NCBI RefSeq assembly: GCF_025506275.1
Contig: NZ_QYCP01000091.1
Coordinates: forward strand, 62,001 to 126,000
Reading direction: 5' to 3'
DNA: 64,000 nt
DNA from: Brevibacterium permense
GTDB taxonomy: Bacteria; Actinomycetota; Actinomycetes; Actinomycetales; Brevibacteriaceae
In this document: positions 1 through 6,842 of the stretch, in pieces
Numbering within the stretch: the first letter of the stretch is position 1
How the letters are laid out: each line of letters starts with the position of its first letter
The notes under the pieces: model-generated
Told to the model about the DNA's origin: nothing
What the model saw: only the letters and a program-made list of their open reading frames with translations
The model's database searches: none
Translations under genes and position numbers: made by a program

Positions 1-1367
1 GTGGTCACCGCGGCATCGGAGTCGAGGTCCAGGGCGAGCTGTCCGGAATCGGCCTCGGGTTCGCTGAGATCGATTCCGGCACGGTCGGCGGCGATCTGCC
101 CGAGTTCATAGGACCGGGCATCGGGCACGAGGAGGTAGGCAGCCAGGGCCGTGTCCCCGGCGATATCCGTCACGGACAGTCCCATCGACTCCCACGCTTT
201 GATCTGCAGCTTCGAACTGTGGAGGATGAGCGAATGCCCACCCAGGGCTGATCCGAGCGCACCGACGACCTTCTGCCCCGCCTCGGCGAGGTCGACGACC
301 CAGGCCCGGCCGGGTTCGGCGGAGACCGCCAGGGTCCGTGCCTGGCCGTGGCCGAGTTCGAAGGAGGCGTCGGAATCGAGCGCCAGCACATCATGGTCGG
401 CGATCTTCGTCAGCAGAGTGTCGATGTCGACGGTCTCGATGTTCGTCTCGCGTGCCGGTGCCGGCTCGGACTCGGTTCCGGCCTCGGGGAAGATCGCGGC
501 CAGACGCTTGCCGAGGGCCTGGAATTCGAGTTGGTCGAACAGGCTCGACAGCTCGGCCGGGTCGCCTTCGCCCCAGACCAGGTCGTCGAACTCCAACCCC
601 AGGTCGACGTCGTCGAGGAGGCGGTTGAGTCGGTAGTTCCGCTCCACCTCGGTGATATGGTCGCGCAGCTTCTCCCCGACCTTGCCGCCGATCGTGTCAG
701 CATTGTCCAACACCCCGGGCAGATCGCCGTGGGCGGTGAGCCATTTCGCGGCGGTTTTGTCACCGACTCCGGGTACACCGGGCAGGTTGTCGGCCTTCTC
801 ACCGACGAGTGCGGCCAGACCCCGGTAGTTCGCGGGGCTCACCCCGTACTTCTCCTCGACCGCGGCCGGCGTCATCCGGTTGAGATCGCTGACTCCGCGT
901 TTCGGGTAGAGGATCGTCACCCGGGCGGAGGCGAGCTGGAACGAATCCTTGTCTCCGCTCATCACTTCGACGGCTGCGCCGGCGTCCGTGCCCATCTTCG
1001 CCATCGTCGCCAGAGCGTCATCGGCTTCGAAGCCCTCCTTCGTCACGACCCGGATGCCCATCGCCGTGACGATGTCCTTGATGAGGTCGATCTGCGGGTG
1101 GAACTCGGGCGGAGTCTTCGCCCGTCCGGCCTTGTACTCGGGGTATTCCTCGAGGCGGAACGTCTGGCGTCCGAGGTCGAAGGCCACGGCCACGTGGCTG
1201 GGCTCTTCGTCGCGGAGGACGTTGATGAGCATGGAGATGAAGCCGTAGATGGCGTTCGTCGTCTGACCGGTGCTGGTGGAGAAGTTCTCGACCGGCAGGG
1301 CGTGGAATGCCCGGTAGGCCAGGGAGTGTCCGTCGATGAGCAGGAGGGATTCGTTTGAGTGACTCAC
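1..1367 (-). CDS. polA: DNA polymerase I, N-terminal part (gene continues past the left edge)
   Basis: DNA repair and Okazaki-fragment processing polymerase. The visible 455 residues hold the 5'-nuclease domain: IDGHS with Asp12, EADD at 114-117, GDKD at 138-141 and a helix-hairpin-helix GVPGVGDKTAAK at about 197-208. From about residue 306 a 3'-5' exonuclease-like domain begins. Its motif I reads LDSDAS (Asp331, Asp333 in place of Glu) and motif II has Gln388 where E. coli has the catalytic Asp424, so proofreading is probably lost, as in other actinobacterial PolI (inference). The polymerase domain is outside the window. Start is GTG at 1367, 8 nt below a TAGGCT -10-like hexamer and without a Shine-Dalgarno, so translation may be leaderless. 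Confidence 0.95.
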   Translation of the reverse strand, partial: MSHSNESLLLIDGHSLAYRAFHALPVENFSTSTGQTTNAIYGFISMLINVLRDEEPSHVAVAFDLGRQTFRLEEYPEYKAGRAKTPPEFHPQIDLIKDIVTAMGIRVVTKEGFEADDALATMAKMGTDAGAAVEVMSGDKDSFQLASARVTILYPKRGVSDLNRMTPAAVEEKYGVSPANYRGLAALVGEKADNLPGVPGVGDKTAAKWLTAHGDLPGVLDNADTIGGKVGEKLRDHITEVERNYRLNRLLDDVDLGLEFDDLVWGEGDPAELSSLFDQLEFQALGKRLAAIFPEAGTESEPAPARETNIETVDIDTLLTKIADHDVLALDSDASFELGHGQARTLAVSAEPGRAWVVDLAEAGQKVVGALGSALGGHSLILHSSKLQIKAWESMGLSVTDIAGDTALAAYLLVPDARSYELGQIAADRAGIDLSEPEADSGQLALDLDSDAAVT

Positions 1368-1373
1368 ATGGCA

Positions 1374-1380
1374 TAGCCTA
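1374..1380. promoter_or_regulatory. Overlapping divergent -10 elements between polA and the thioesterase gene
   Basis: The heptamer TAGCCTA reads TAGCCT on the plus strand and TAGGCT on the minus strand, each fitting the actinobacterial TANNNT -10 form. It sits 8 nt from the polA GTG and about 30 nt before the thioesterase ATG. No convincing -35 hexamer is seen on either side. Promoter function is inferred from position only. Confidence 0.4.
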
Positions 1381-1409
1381 GCGTTCGAAGCTGACTTGAA
1401 GGAGAATCG

Positions 1410-1871
1410 ATGCTGCGTCCCGACGTGTCCCTGACCGCTCACACCACAACTGAGGAGATAGACACGCTGCTCGGGCAGCTGCGCACGCCGGGGTCCGGGG
1501 GCGAGTTGGCCGAGAGGATGGGAATCGAGTTCGTCGAGCTCGCTCACGATCATGTCGTGGCCACCGCTCCCGTCGTCGGCAATCGGCAGCCGATGGGTCT
1601 CTTCCACGGAGGCGGCCACGTCGTTCTCGCCGAATCCCTGGCGTCGATGCATTCGTATCTGCTCTCCGGCGGAAAGAACGTCGTCGGGGTCGATCTCAAC
1701 GCCACTCACCTGCGTGCCGCGCGAGAGGGCGTGGTGACCGGTCGCGCCGAGGTGCTCCACCAGGGACGCACGATCGTCTCCCATGAGGTGAAGATGACCG
1801 ACGAGGCGGGGCGCCTGCTATCGATCGTGCGGATCACGAATATGATCCTGAAGACCGAGCCGAAAGGCTGA
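1410..1871 (+). CDS. Hotdog-fold thioesterase (PaaI/YdiI-like)
   Basis: Probable acyl-CoA thioesterase of the PaaI/YdiI (4-hydroxybenzoyl-CoA thioesterase) group. The 153-residue length is normal for a single hotdog domain. The signature QPMGLFHGGGHVVLAESLAS at about 67-86 matches the loop plus central helix that carries the catalytic Glu/Asp in this family, and GVDLNATHLRAAREG at about 100-114 is the second conserved stretch. The start has a clear Shine-Dalgarno (GAAGGAG) 5-6 nt before ATG. It stands alone on the plus strand, divergent from polA and convergent with the pdtaR gene. The substrate cannot be read from sequence; menaquinone-pathway DHNA-CoA hydrolysis is one possibility for this subfamily. 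Confidence 0.85.
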   Translation: MLRPDVSLTAHTTTEEIDTLLGQLRTPGSGGELAERMGIEFVELAHDHVVATAPVVGNRQPMGLFHGGGHVVLAESLASMHSYLLSGGKNVVGVDLNATHLRAAREGVVTGRAEVLHQGRTIVSHEVKMTDEAGRLLSIVRITNMILKTEPKG

Positions 1872-1909
1872 GGCACAGCGCCTTCTCGGCGAAAGTCCAC
1901 GGCGAAAGC

Positions 1910-1949
1910 AGAGGGCCGGCGAATCCGACTCGGGATTCGCCGGCCCTCT
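1910..1949. terminator. Long perfect hairpin, likely bidirectional terminator
   Basis: A 17-bp perfect stem (arms 1910-1926 and 1933-1949, loop GACTCG) lies in the gap between the convergent thioesterase and pdtaR genes. There is no clear T-tract on either side, so it is an actinobacterial-style hairpin terminator. The position fits ending both transcripts. Confidence 0.7.
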
Positions 1950-1961
1950 CGGGTTCCGGGT

Positions 1962-1981
1962 CCGGACCTTGTCTGGTCCGG
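1962..1981 (-). terminator. Second hairpin downstream of the response regulator
   Basis: A 7-bp stem CCGGACC/GGTCCGG with a 6-nt loop starts 8 nt after the pdtaR stop codon. It follows the larger hairpin in tandem and may back it up for transcripts coming from pdtaR. Confidence 0.45.
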
Positions 1982-1988
1982 GAGGTGA

Positions 1989-2609
1989 TTACTTCTTCGT
2001 GCCGATCTGCTTGAGCACGGTCTCAGCGACCTCGCGCATCGTCAGGCGACGGTCCATCGACGTCTTCTGGATCCACCGGAAGGCTTCGGGCTCGCTCAGA
2101 CCCATGGAGGTCTGAAGGAGGCTCTTGGCGCGCTCGACGAGCTTGCGGGTCTCGAAGCGTTCGGTGAGATCGGAGATCTCGGACTCGAGCGAGCTGATCT
2201 CGGCATGACGCGAGAGCGCGATCTCCAGGGCCGGGATGAGGTCGGCCGAGGTGAACGGCTTGACGACATAGGCCATGGCACCCGCATCGCGGGCCCGCTC
2301 GACGAGCTCCTTCTGCGAGAAGGCGGTGAGCAGCACCACGGGGGCGATGCGGGCCCTGGCGATGCGCTCGGCGGCGGAGATTCCGTCGAGGATGGGCATC
2401 TTGATGTCCATGACGACGAGGTCCGGGCGCAGCTCCTCAGCCAGGCGGATGGCGGATTCGCCGTCCGCCGCCTCACCGACGACGTCATAGCCGACCTCGC
2501 GGAGCATTTCTACGATATCGAGACGAATCACGGCCTCGTCTTCGGCCACGACTACGCGGCGAACCGGCACGGACTCATCTGAAGTTGATTCTTCGCTGTT
2601 TGAAAGCAC
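1989..2609 (-). CDS. pdtaR: ANTAR-domain response regulator (PdtaR-like)
   Basis: Two-component response regulator that acts by RNA binding (transcription antitermination) rather than DNA binding. The receiver domain covers about residues 17-135: acidic pocket AEDE at 22-25, phospho-acceptor Asp68 in VVMDIKMP, Thr95 and Lys117 in VVKPF. A short coiled linker then leads to the ANTAR domain at about 145-200 (SLLQTSMGLSEPEAFRWIQK, with the conserved Ala and aromatic residues). Length of 206 matches the family. The usual partner kinase PdtaS is not in the window. The start is GTG only 7 nt below a TAGACT hexamer with no Shine-Dalgarno, so it may be leaderless; no in-frame ATG exists before residue 35. 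Confidence 0.92.
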   Translation of the reverse strand: MLSNSEESTSDESVPVRRVVVAEDEAVIRLDIVEMLREVGYDVVGEAADGESAIRLAEELRPDLVVMDIKMPILDGISAAERIARARIAPVVLLTAFSQKELVERARDAGAMAYVVKPFTSADLIPALEIALSRHAEISSLESEISDLTERFETRKLVERAKSLLQTSMGLSEPEAFRWIQKTSMDRRLTMREVAETVLKQIGTKK

Positions 2610-2615
2610 GGCACC

Positions 2616-2621
2616 AGTCTA
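2616..2621 (-). promoter_or_regulatory. -10 element TAGACT for pdtaR (leaderless start)
   Basis: TAGACT on the minus strand ends 7 nt before the GTG start, which places the transcription start on or next to the start codon. No good -35 is visible. The same hexamer precedes mihF, efp and the metallo-beta-lactamase-fold gene in this window. Confidence 0.5.
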
Positions 2622-2726
2622 GACCAGGCGCTCAGCGTCATGGCCAGCGGACCCGGAAGTTTATTCTGTGAGGGTGGCCACGAGCGGTGACGGTGGCCAC
2701 CGGAGTGCATCCTCGGCGGGTGGCGA

Positions 2727-2757
2727 TTGTGCAATCGGTCCGCGCGCACAGTAGAAT
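2727..2757 (+). promoter_or_regulatory. Candidate promoter of tRNA-Leu
   Basis: TTGTGC at 2727-2732 and TAGAAT at 2752-2757 are separated by 19 nt, slightly long, about 45 nt before the mature tRNA. The -10 is a good match to TANNNT; the -35 is only partial. The interval also contains a small palindrome GATTGTGCAATC. Confidence 0.45.
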
Positions 2758-2801
2758 CGTCCCCGTTGCACAGGCGGTCCTGAGAGGACAGCTTGTGACT
2801 A

Positions 2802-2883
2802 GCCGGATTGGCGGAATTGGTAGACGCGGTGCACTCAAAATGCATTGTCGAAAGACGTGCGGGTTCGAGTCCCGCATCCGGTA
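2802..2883 (+). tRNA. tRNA-Leu (anticodon CAA)
   Basis: Type II tRNA of 82 nt. The acceptor stem is GCCGGAT with ATCCGGT, the D-arm contains the GG doublet, the anticodon stem-loop is GTGCA-CTCAAAA-TGCAT giving CAA (reads UUG), a variable arm GTC-GAAA-GAC is present as required for Leu, and the T-arm is GCGGG-TTCGAGT-CCCGC. The discriminator is A and the 3' CCA is not encoded. It is transcribed alone and ends at a strong terminator. Confidence 0.96.
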
Positions 2884-2888
2884 CGGAC

Positions 2889-2932
2889 GAAGGCACTGTC
2901 GAACGTGATGTCGACAGTGCCTTCTGTGTTTC
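2889..2932 (+). terminator. Intrinsic terminator of tRNA-Leu
   Basis: A 14-bp perfect stem (2889-2902 with 2911-2924) and 8-nt loop begins 6 nt after the tRNA and is followed by the T-rich TGTGTTTC. This is the clearest intrinsic terminator in the window. Confidence 0.85.
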
Positions 2933-2959
2933 CCAGGTGACGGCGGACTCCAACTCCCG

Positions 2960-3018
2960 AATCCAGGTCGCTATCGGACATTTCGTGCGGCGGAATGTAT
3001 CCGATGGTGACCTGGATT
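2960..3018. repeat. Large imperfect inverted repeat
   Basis: Arms AATCCAGGTC (2960-2969) and GACCTGGATT (3009-3018) pair over 10 bp, then after a 3-nt mismatch ATCGGA (2973-2978) pairs with TCCGAT (3000-3005). It lies between the tRNA terminator and the 3' end of the acetyltransferase gene. It may terminate the minus-strand transcript, but no T-tract follows. Confidence 0.45.
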
Positions 3019-3058
3019 TGCCCTCAGAGAGTCGGGGGTGGGTTCAGTCCAGGCGATC

Positions 3059-3619
3059 TCACTGGGCTGCGCGCAGGTCGAGGGAGTACAGCAGCGTGTC
3101 GTATCGCTTCTCGCCCACTGCCACGAAATCCGGGAGTCGTCCGTATCGGGTGAAGCCGAGGGATTCGTAGAGACCGATGGCCGCAGCGTTGTCTCCGCGC
3201 AGATCGAGAGTGACAACCTCAGTCCTGTGGAGACGTGCCGCCCGAATGAGCGCCTCCATCAGCTTCCTGCCCACGCCCTGACCTTGAGCGTCCGGGGCGA
3301 CGGCCACCTTTTCGATGTCGACATGTGGGCGGAACGTCGGGCGAGCGTACCGATTCCAGTAAGCGAAGCCGGTGATCTCGGTTCCGGTGCGAGCGATTGC
3401 GGCAGCGGAATCCCCGGTGTCAGTGCCCGCGGACAGGCGGCCGACGACATCCGCGATCTCCTCGACAGACGGAGCTGAGACCCAGCCGAGAGCGGCACCT
3501 GCATCGACGAGGCGGCCGAGCAGGGATGTCACCTGCAGGACATCGTGCTCGACCATCCCCTCGGCTGGGAGTAGATCAACTCTGACTGCGGGCGTCCTCG
3601 GTGCGGGTCTCGTCGACAT
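3059..3619 (-). CDS. GNAT-family N-acetyltransferase
   Basis: Acetyl-CoA-dependent acetyltransferase of the GNAT superfamily, 186 residues; the acceptor cannot be named. The acetyl-CoA loop is in KVAVAPDAQGQGVGRKLMEAL, followed by the second conserved block LDLRGDNAAAIGLYESLGF, both in the C-terminal half. The start at 3619 is chosen because GAGGAGG lies 8 nt upstream and because it keeps the first beta strand (VRVDLLP). It therefore begins inside the last 44 nt of the symporter gene, which suggests translational coupling. A later ATG at 3556 would avoid the overlap but cuts that strand and has a poorly spaced ribosome site. Confidence 0.85.
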   Translation of the reverse strand: MSTRPAPRTPAVRVDLLPAEGMVEHDVLQVTSLLGRLVDAGAALGWVSAPSVEEIADVVGRLSAGTDTGDSAAAIARTGTEITGFAYWNRYARPTFRPHVDIEKVAVAPDAQGQGVGRKLMEALIRAARLHRTEVVTLDLRGDNAAAIGLYESLGFTRYGRLPDFVAVGEKRYDTLLYSLDLRAAQ

Positions 3620-4949
3620 CTGCGTCCTCCTCGGTCGGAACGTAGCCGTTGATGCGCGGGGCATCGTAACGTTCCACGTCCAGGATCTCATGCCGCTTGG
3701 CCACAATGGCCGGGACGAGTGCCTGGCCGGAGACGTTGAGCGCGGTGCGCCCCATGTCCACGATCGGCTCGATAGCCAGCAGCAGACCGACGCCTTCGAG
3801 GGGCAGGCCCAGGGTCGACAGGGTCAGGGTGAGCATCACGGTCGCGCCAGTCGTACCGGCCGTGGCCGCAGAGCCGATGACGGCGACGAAGATGATGAGC
3901 AGGTACTGGATGAGGGAGAGATCGATGCCGAAGAACTGTGCGACGAACACGGCAGCGATGGCGGGGTAGATCGCGGCGCAGCCGTCCATCTTCGTCGTCG
4001 CGCCGAAGGGCACGGCGAAGGCGGCGTAGGAGTGGGGCACCCCGAAGTTGTCGGTGGCGACCTTCTGCGTCACGGGCATGGTGCCGATCGACGAGCGGGA
4101 GACGAAGCCCATCTGAGTGGCCGGCCAGACTCCGGAGAAGTACTGGCGCACCGACAGTCCGTTGGCCCGAGCCAGGGCCGGGTAGACGATGAAGAAGACG
4201 ATCGCTAGACCGACGTAGACGGCGACGACGAACCACAGCAGCGAGCCCATCGTCGACCAGCCGTAGGAGTTCACTGCGTTGCCGATGAGGCCGAGCGTAC
4301 CGATCGGGGCGATCCGCACGATCCACCAGACGACCTTCTGAACCACGGCCAGGGCCGCCTCGGTGAACTGGAGGAACGGCTCTGCGGCCTTGCCGACCTT
4401 GACCGCGGCGATGCCGATGGCACCGGAGACGATGATGAGCTGGAGGATGTTGAAGTTGACCTCGGAGGTCATGACTCCGGCGTCATCGGGTGCGGTGGCC
4501 ACCTCGAGCCCGAGGAAGTTCACCGGGATCAGTCCGGTGAGGAAGCCCAGCCAGCTGCCCTGGGAGTCGGGTGCACCGGCGTTGAGCGAAGCGGCATCGG
4601 CGTGGGCGCCGGGCTGCATGACGATGCCGATGATGAGTCCGAGGACGACGGCGATGAGAGCGGTGAGGGCGAACCACAGCAGGGTCGACATCGCCAGCCT
4701 GGCGGCGTTGGTGACATTGCGCAGATTGCCGATGCTCGCGATGATCGCGGTGATGACCAGTGGGACGACAGCGGCCTTGAGCAGTGTGACATACGACGAG
4801 CCGATGGTGTCCAGGGTCTGGCCGAGCCAGTTGTCAGCGGTGTCGCTGACCGGTCCCCATGAGCGGGCGATGAGCCCGAGGATGACACCGGCGACGAGTG
4901 CGATGGTCACCTGCACTCCGAAGGACTTGCTCCATGCGGGCAGTCTCAT
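3576..4949 (-). CDS. Dicarboxylate/amino acid:cation symporter (DctA/GltP family)
   Basis: Secondary transporter of the glutamate transporter fold, probably for C4-dicarboxylates or acidic amino acids; 457 residues. Re-entrant loop HP1 carries SRSSIGTMPVT (about 284-294), helix 7 carries GATTKMDGCA (317-326), HP2 carries SAATAGTTGAT, and helix 8 carries DMGRTALNVSGQ (398-409). Substrate residues Asp398, Arg401 and Thr402 are kept. Compared with archaeal GltPh, the Na1-site Asn310 is Lys320, Asp390 is Glu394 and Asp405 is Gln409. A Corynebacterium DctA is known to be proton-coupled, so proton rather than sodium coupling is plausible here (inference). A good Shine-Dalgarno (GGAGAGG) precedes the ATG. 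The acetyltransferase gene overlaps its 3' end. Confidence 0.88.
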   Translation of the reverse strand: MRLPAWSKSFGVQVTIALVAGVILGLIARSWGPVSDTADNWLGQTLDTIGSSYVTLLKAAVVPLVITAIIASIGNLRNVTNAARLAMSTLLWFALTALIAVVLGLIIGIVMQPGAHADAASLNAGAPDSQGSWLGFLTGLIPVNFLGLEVATAPDDAGVMTSEVNFNILQLIIVSGAIGIAAVKVGKAAEPFLQFTEAALAVVQKVVWWIVRIAPIGTLGLIGNAVNSYGWSTMGSLLWFVVAVYVGLAIVFFIVYPALARANGLSVRQYFSGVWPATQMGFVSRSSIGTMPVTQKVATDNFGVPHSYAAFAVPFGATTKMDGCAAIYPAIAAVFVAQFFGIDLSLIQYLLIIFVAVIGSAATAGTTGATVMLTLTLSTLGLPLEGVGLLLAIEPIVDMGRTALNVSGQALVPAIVAKRHEILDVERYDAPRINGYVPTEEDADVDETRTEDARSQS

Positions 4950-5002
4950 TGAATTCCTCTCCTAGCGGGTCCTCCCCTCTGAGATCCGCAGGGAGGATTA
5001 GG

Positions 5003-5023
5003 CAACAGAGTGCACAACTGTTG
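5003..5023 (-). promoter_or_regulatory. Operator-like inverted repeat upstream of the symporter
   Basis: CAACAG and CTGTTG are mirrored around a 9-nt centre that itself contains GTGCAC. The site is 54-74 nt before the symporter start codon, where a regulator would be expected. The protein that binds it is unknown. Confidence 0.35.
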
Positions 5024-5103
5024 AGCAATCTGCAAAATTCCCCGCTTCCCTGTGATCTGTCTCGCAATTCGGAATCGGTTCCCGCCCGGCTCCGAACACA
5101 GAG

Positions 5104-5152
5104 ACGCCGGCAGCGCCCGCCCCGTGATCATGAGGGCGGACGCCGCCGGCGT
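5104..5152 (-). terminator. Terminator of pyruvate kinase gene
   Basis: GC-rich stem-loop: GCCGGCGT pairs with ACGCCGGC and GGGCGG with CCGCCC, with small internal mismatches. It starts 17 nt after the pyk stop and is followed on the minus strand by the T-rich TCTCTGTGTT. Confidence 0.75.
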
Positions 5153-5168
5153 TTGAGCCTGGTGGCAA

Positions 5169-6716
5169 TCAGTGGCGGGGAGAGTGGCCCTCGCGCACGA
5201 TCGGCACTTCACGGGTGATAGGCGCTTCGGCCACGACTCCGTATCCGGCCAGCGGGTCCTCCTCGGAGTCCGAAGCATCCTGATAGGCGGCCGTCACACC
5301 CTTGGCGGCATCACCGATGGTGTGGATGCGCAGAGCGTTCGTCGAACCGGGAATCCCGGGAGGCGAACCGGCCACGAGGATGCTCTGATCGCCTTCGCGG
5401 GCGGTGCCGTCGGCCAGCAGAACGGCATCGACCTGGCGCGCCATCTGGTCGGTGTGGCGCACGGTCTTCACGAGGTACGGGCGCACCCCCCAGGTCAGCG
5501 CCAGCTGATGGCGGACCTGCGGGTCGGGCGTGAAGCCGAGGATGGGCCAAGCCGGGCGCAGCCGCGACATGCGCCGCACGGAGTCGCCGGTCTGTGAGAA
5601 GGTGCACAGGAGGTCGATATCGAGCTGCTCAGCAATCTGCACGGCAGCGGCGGTGACGGCTCCGCCCTTCGTGTGCGGGACGGTGCCCAGTGCCGGGATC
5701 CGCTCGAGACCGTGCTCTTCGGTGGAGCCGATGATCCGGCTCATCGTCCGGATCGCCTCGACCCAGTGGGCACCGACCGAGGTCTCGCCGGAGAGCATGA
5801 GCGCATCGGCGCCGTCGAGGACGGCGTTCGCGCAGTCGCTGGCCTCGGCGCGGGTGGGCCGCGGCGCATCGATCATCGTCTCGAGCATCTGCGTGGCCAC
5901 GATGACAGGCTTGGCCTGCTGGCGGGCGATCTCGACCGCCCGCTTCTGCACGATCGGGACCTGCTCGAGCGGCAGCTCGACGCCGAGGTCGCCGCGGGCG
6001 ACCATGATTCCGTCGAAAGCGTCGATGACCTCATCGAGCTGGTCGACTGCCTGCGGCTTCTCGAGCTTGGCGATGACCGGAGCCGTGATGCCGACTTCGT
6101 CCATGACCGCGCGCACATCATCCATGTCCTTGGGGCTGCGGACGAAGGACAGTGCGACCCAGTCGAAGCCGAGCTGGAGCCCCCATCTGAGATCGTCGAC
6201 GTCCTTCTCCGACAGAGCGGGAACGGAGACCGGGACGCCGGGGAGGTTGATGCCCTTGTGGTTGGAGATGGTTCCGCCGATCTCGACCTCGGTGACCACA
6301 TCGGTGTCGGTCACCTCGGTGGCGCGCAGGCGCAGGCGCCCGTCGTCGATGAGCAGCGGATCGCCCACGGAGACGTCTTCTGCCAGGGTCGGCAGGGTCG
6401 TGGACACGAGCTCTGCGGTGCCGGGGACGTCACGGCTGGTGATGGTGAAAGAGGCCCCTTCGACGAGCTCTTCCTTGCCATTGGCGAAAGTGCCCACGCG
6501 GATCTTCGGACCCTGCAGGTCCAACAGGACGGCAACAGGGCGTCCGGTGTCGAGGGCGGCCTGGCGGACCCAGGCGAACTTCTCTTCGTGCTCTTCTCGT
6601 TTTCCGTGGCTCAGATTGAATCGGGCGACATCGACGCCTTCATCGACGAGCTCGCGGATCTCTTCATAGGAGTTCTGGTTCGGACCTAAAGTTGCGACTA
6701 TCTTTGCACGCCTCAT
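5169..6716 (-). CDS. pyk: Pyruvate kinase
   Basis: Last step of glycolysis: phosphoenolpyruvate + ADP to pyruvate + ATP. It starts at MRRAKIVATLGPNQNS, the normal N-terminus. FNLSHG, the lysine-containing VIAKLEKPQAVDQL, and the active-site block DGIMVARGDLGVELPLEQVP are all intact, followed by ATQMLETMIDAPRPTRAEASD and the LSGETSVG loop. The C-terminal allosteric domain is present. At 515 residues it is about 40 longer than typical, due to a C-terminal tail of no recognised function. Another in-frame start 108 nt upstream is rejected because the added residues show no family similarity. It is monocistronic with its own terminator. Confidence 0.96.
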   Translation of the reverse strand: MRRAKIVATLGPNQNSYEEIRELVDEGVDVARFNLSHGKREEHEEKFAWVRQAALDTGRPVAVLLDLQGPKIRVGTFANGKEELVEGASFTITSRDVPGTAELVSTTLPTLAEDVSVGDPLLIDDGRLRLRATEVTDTDVVTEVEIGGTISNHKGINLPGVPVSVPALSEKDVDDLRWGLQLGFDWVALSFVRSPKDMDDVRAVMDEVGITAPVIAKLEKPQAVDQLDEVIDAFDGIMVARGDLGVELPLEQVPIVQKRAVEIARQQAKPVIVATQMLETMIDAPRPTRAEASDCANAVLDGADALMLSGETSVGAHWVEAIRTMSRIIGSTEEHGLERIPALGTVPHTKGGAVTAAAVQIAEQLDIDLLCTFSQTGDSVRRMSRLRPAWPILGFTPDPQVRHQLALTWGVRPYLVKTVRHTDQMARQVDAVLLADGTAREGDQSILVAGSPPGIPGSTNALRIHTIGDAAKGVTAAYQDASDSEEDPLAGYGVVAEAPITREVPIVREGHSPRH

Positions 6717-6842
6717 ACGCTCCACCCTACCTAAAGTCTCAGCGGGCGGACGCCACCGCTCTCCGCTGGTCACGGGCGATGTGAGTGCGGCACTTCGCTG
6801 TGCCGCACCACCGCCCCTTCTCAATTTCTGACATGCACTATC

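Noticed and set aside
2802-3058. tRNA-Leu as an island integration site
   Set aside because: The 3' end is followed by its own terminator and ordinary genes; no repeated tRNA end or integrase was seen.
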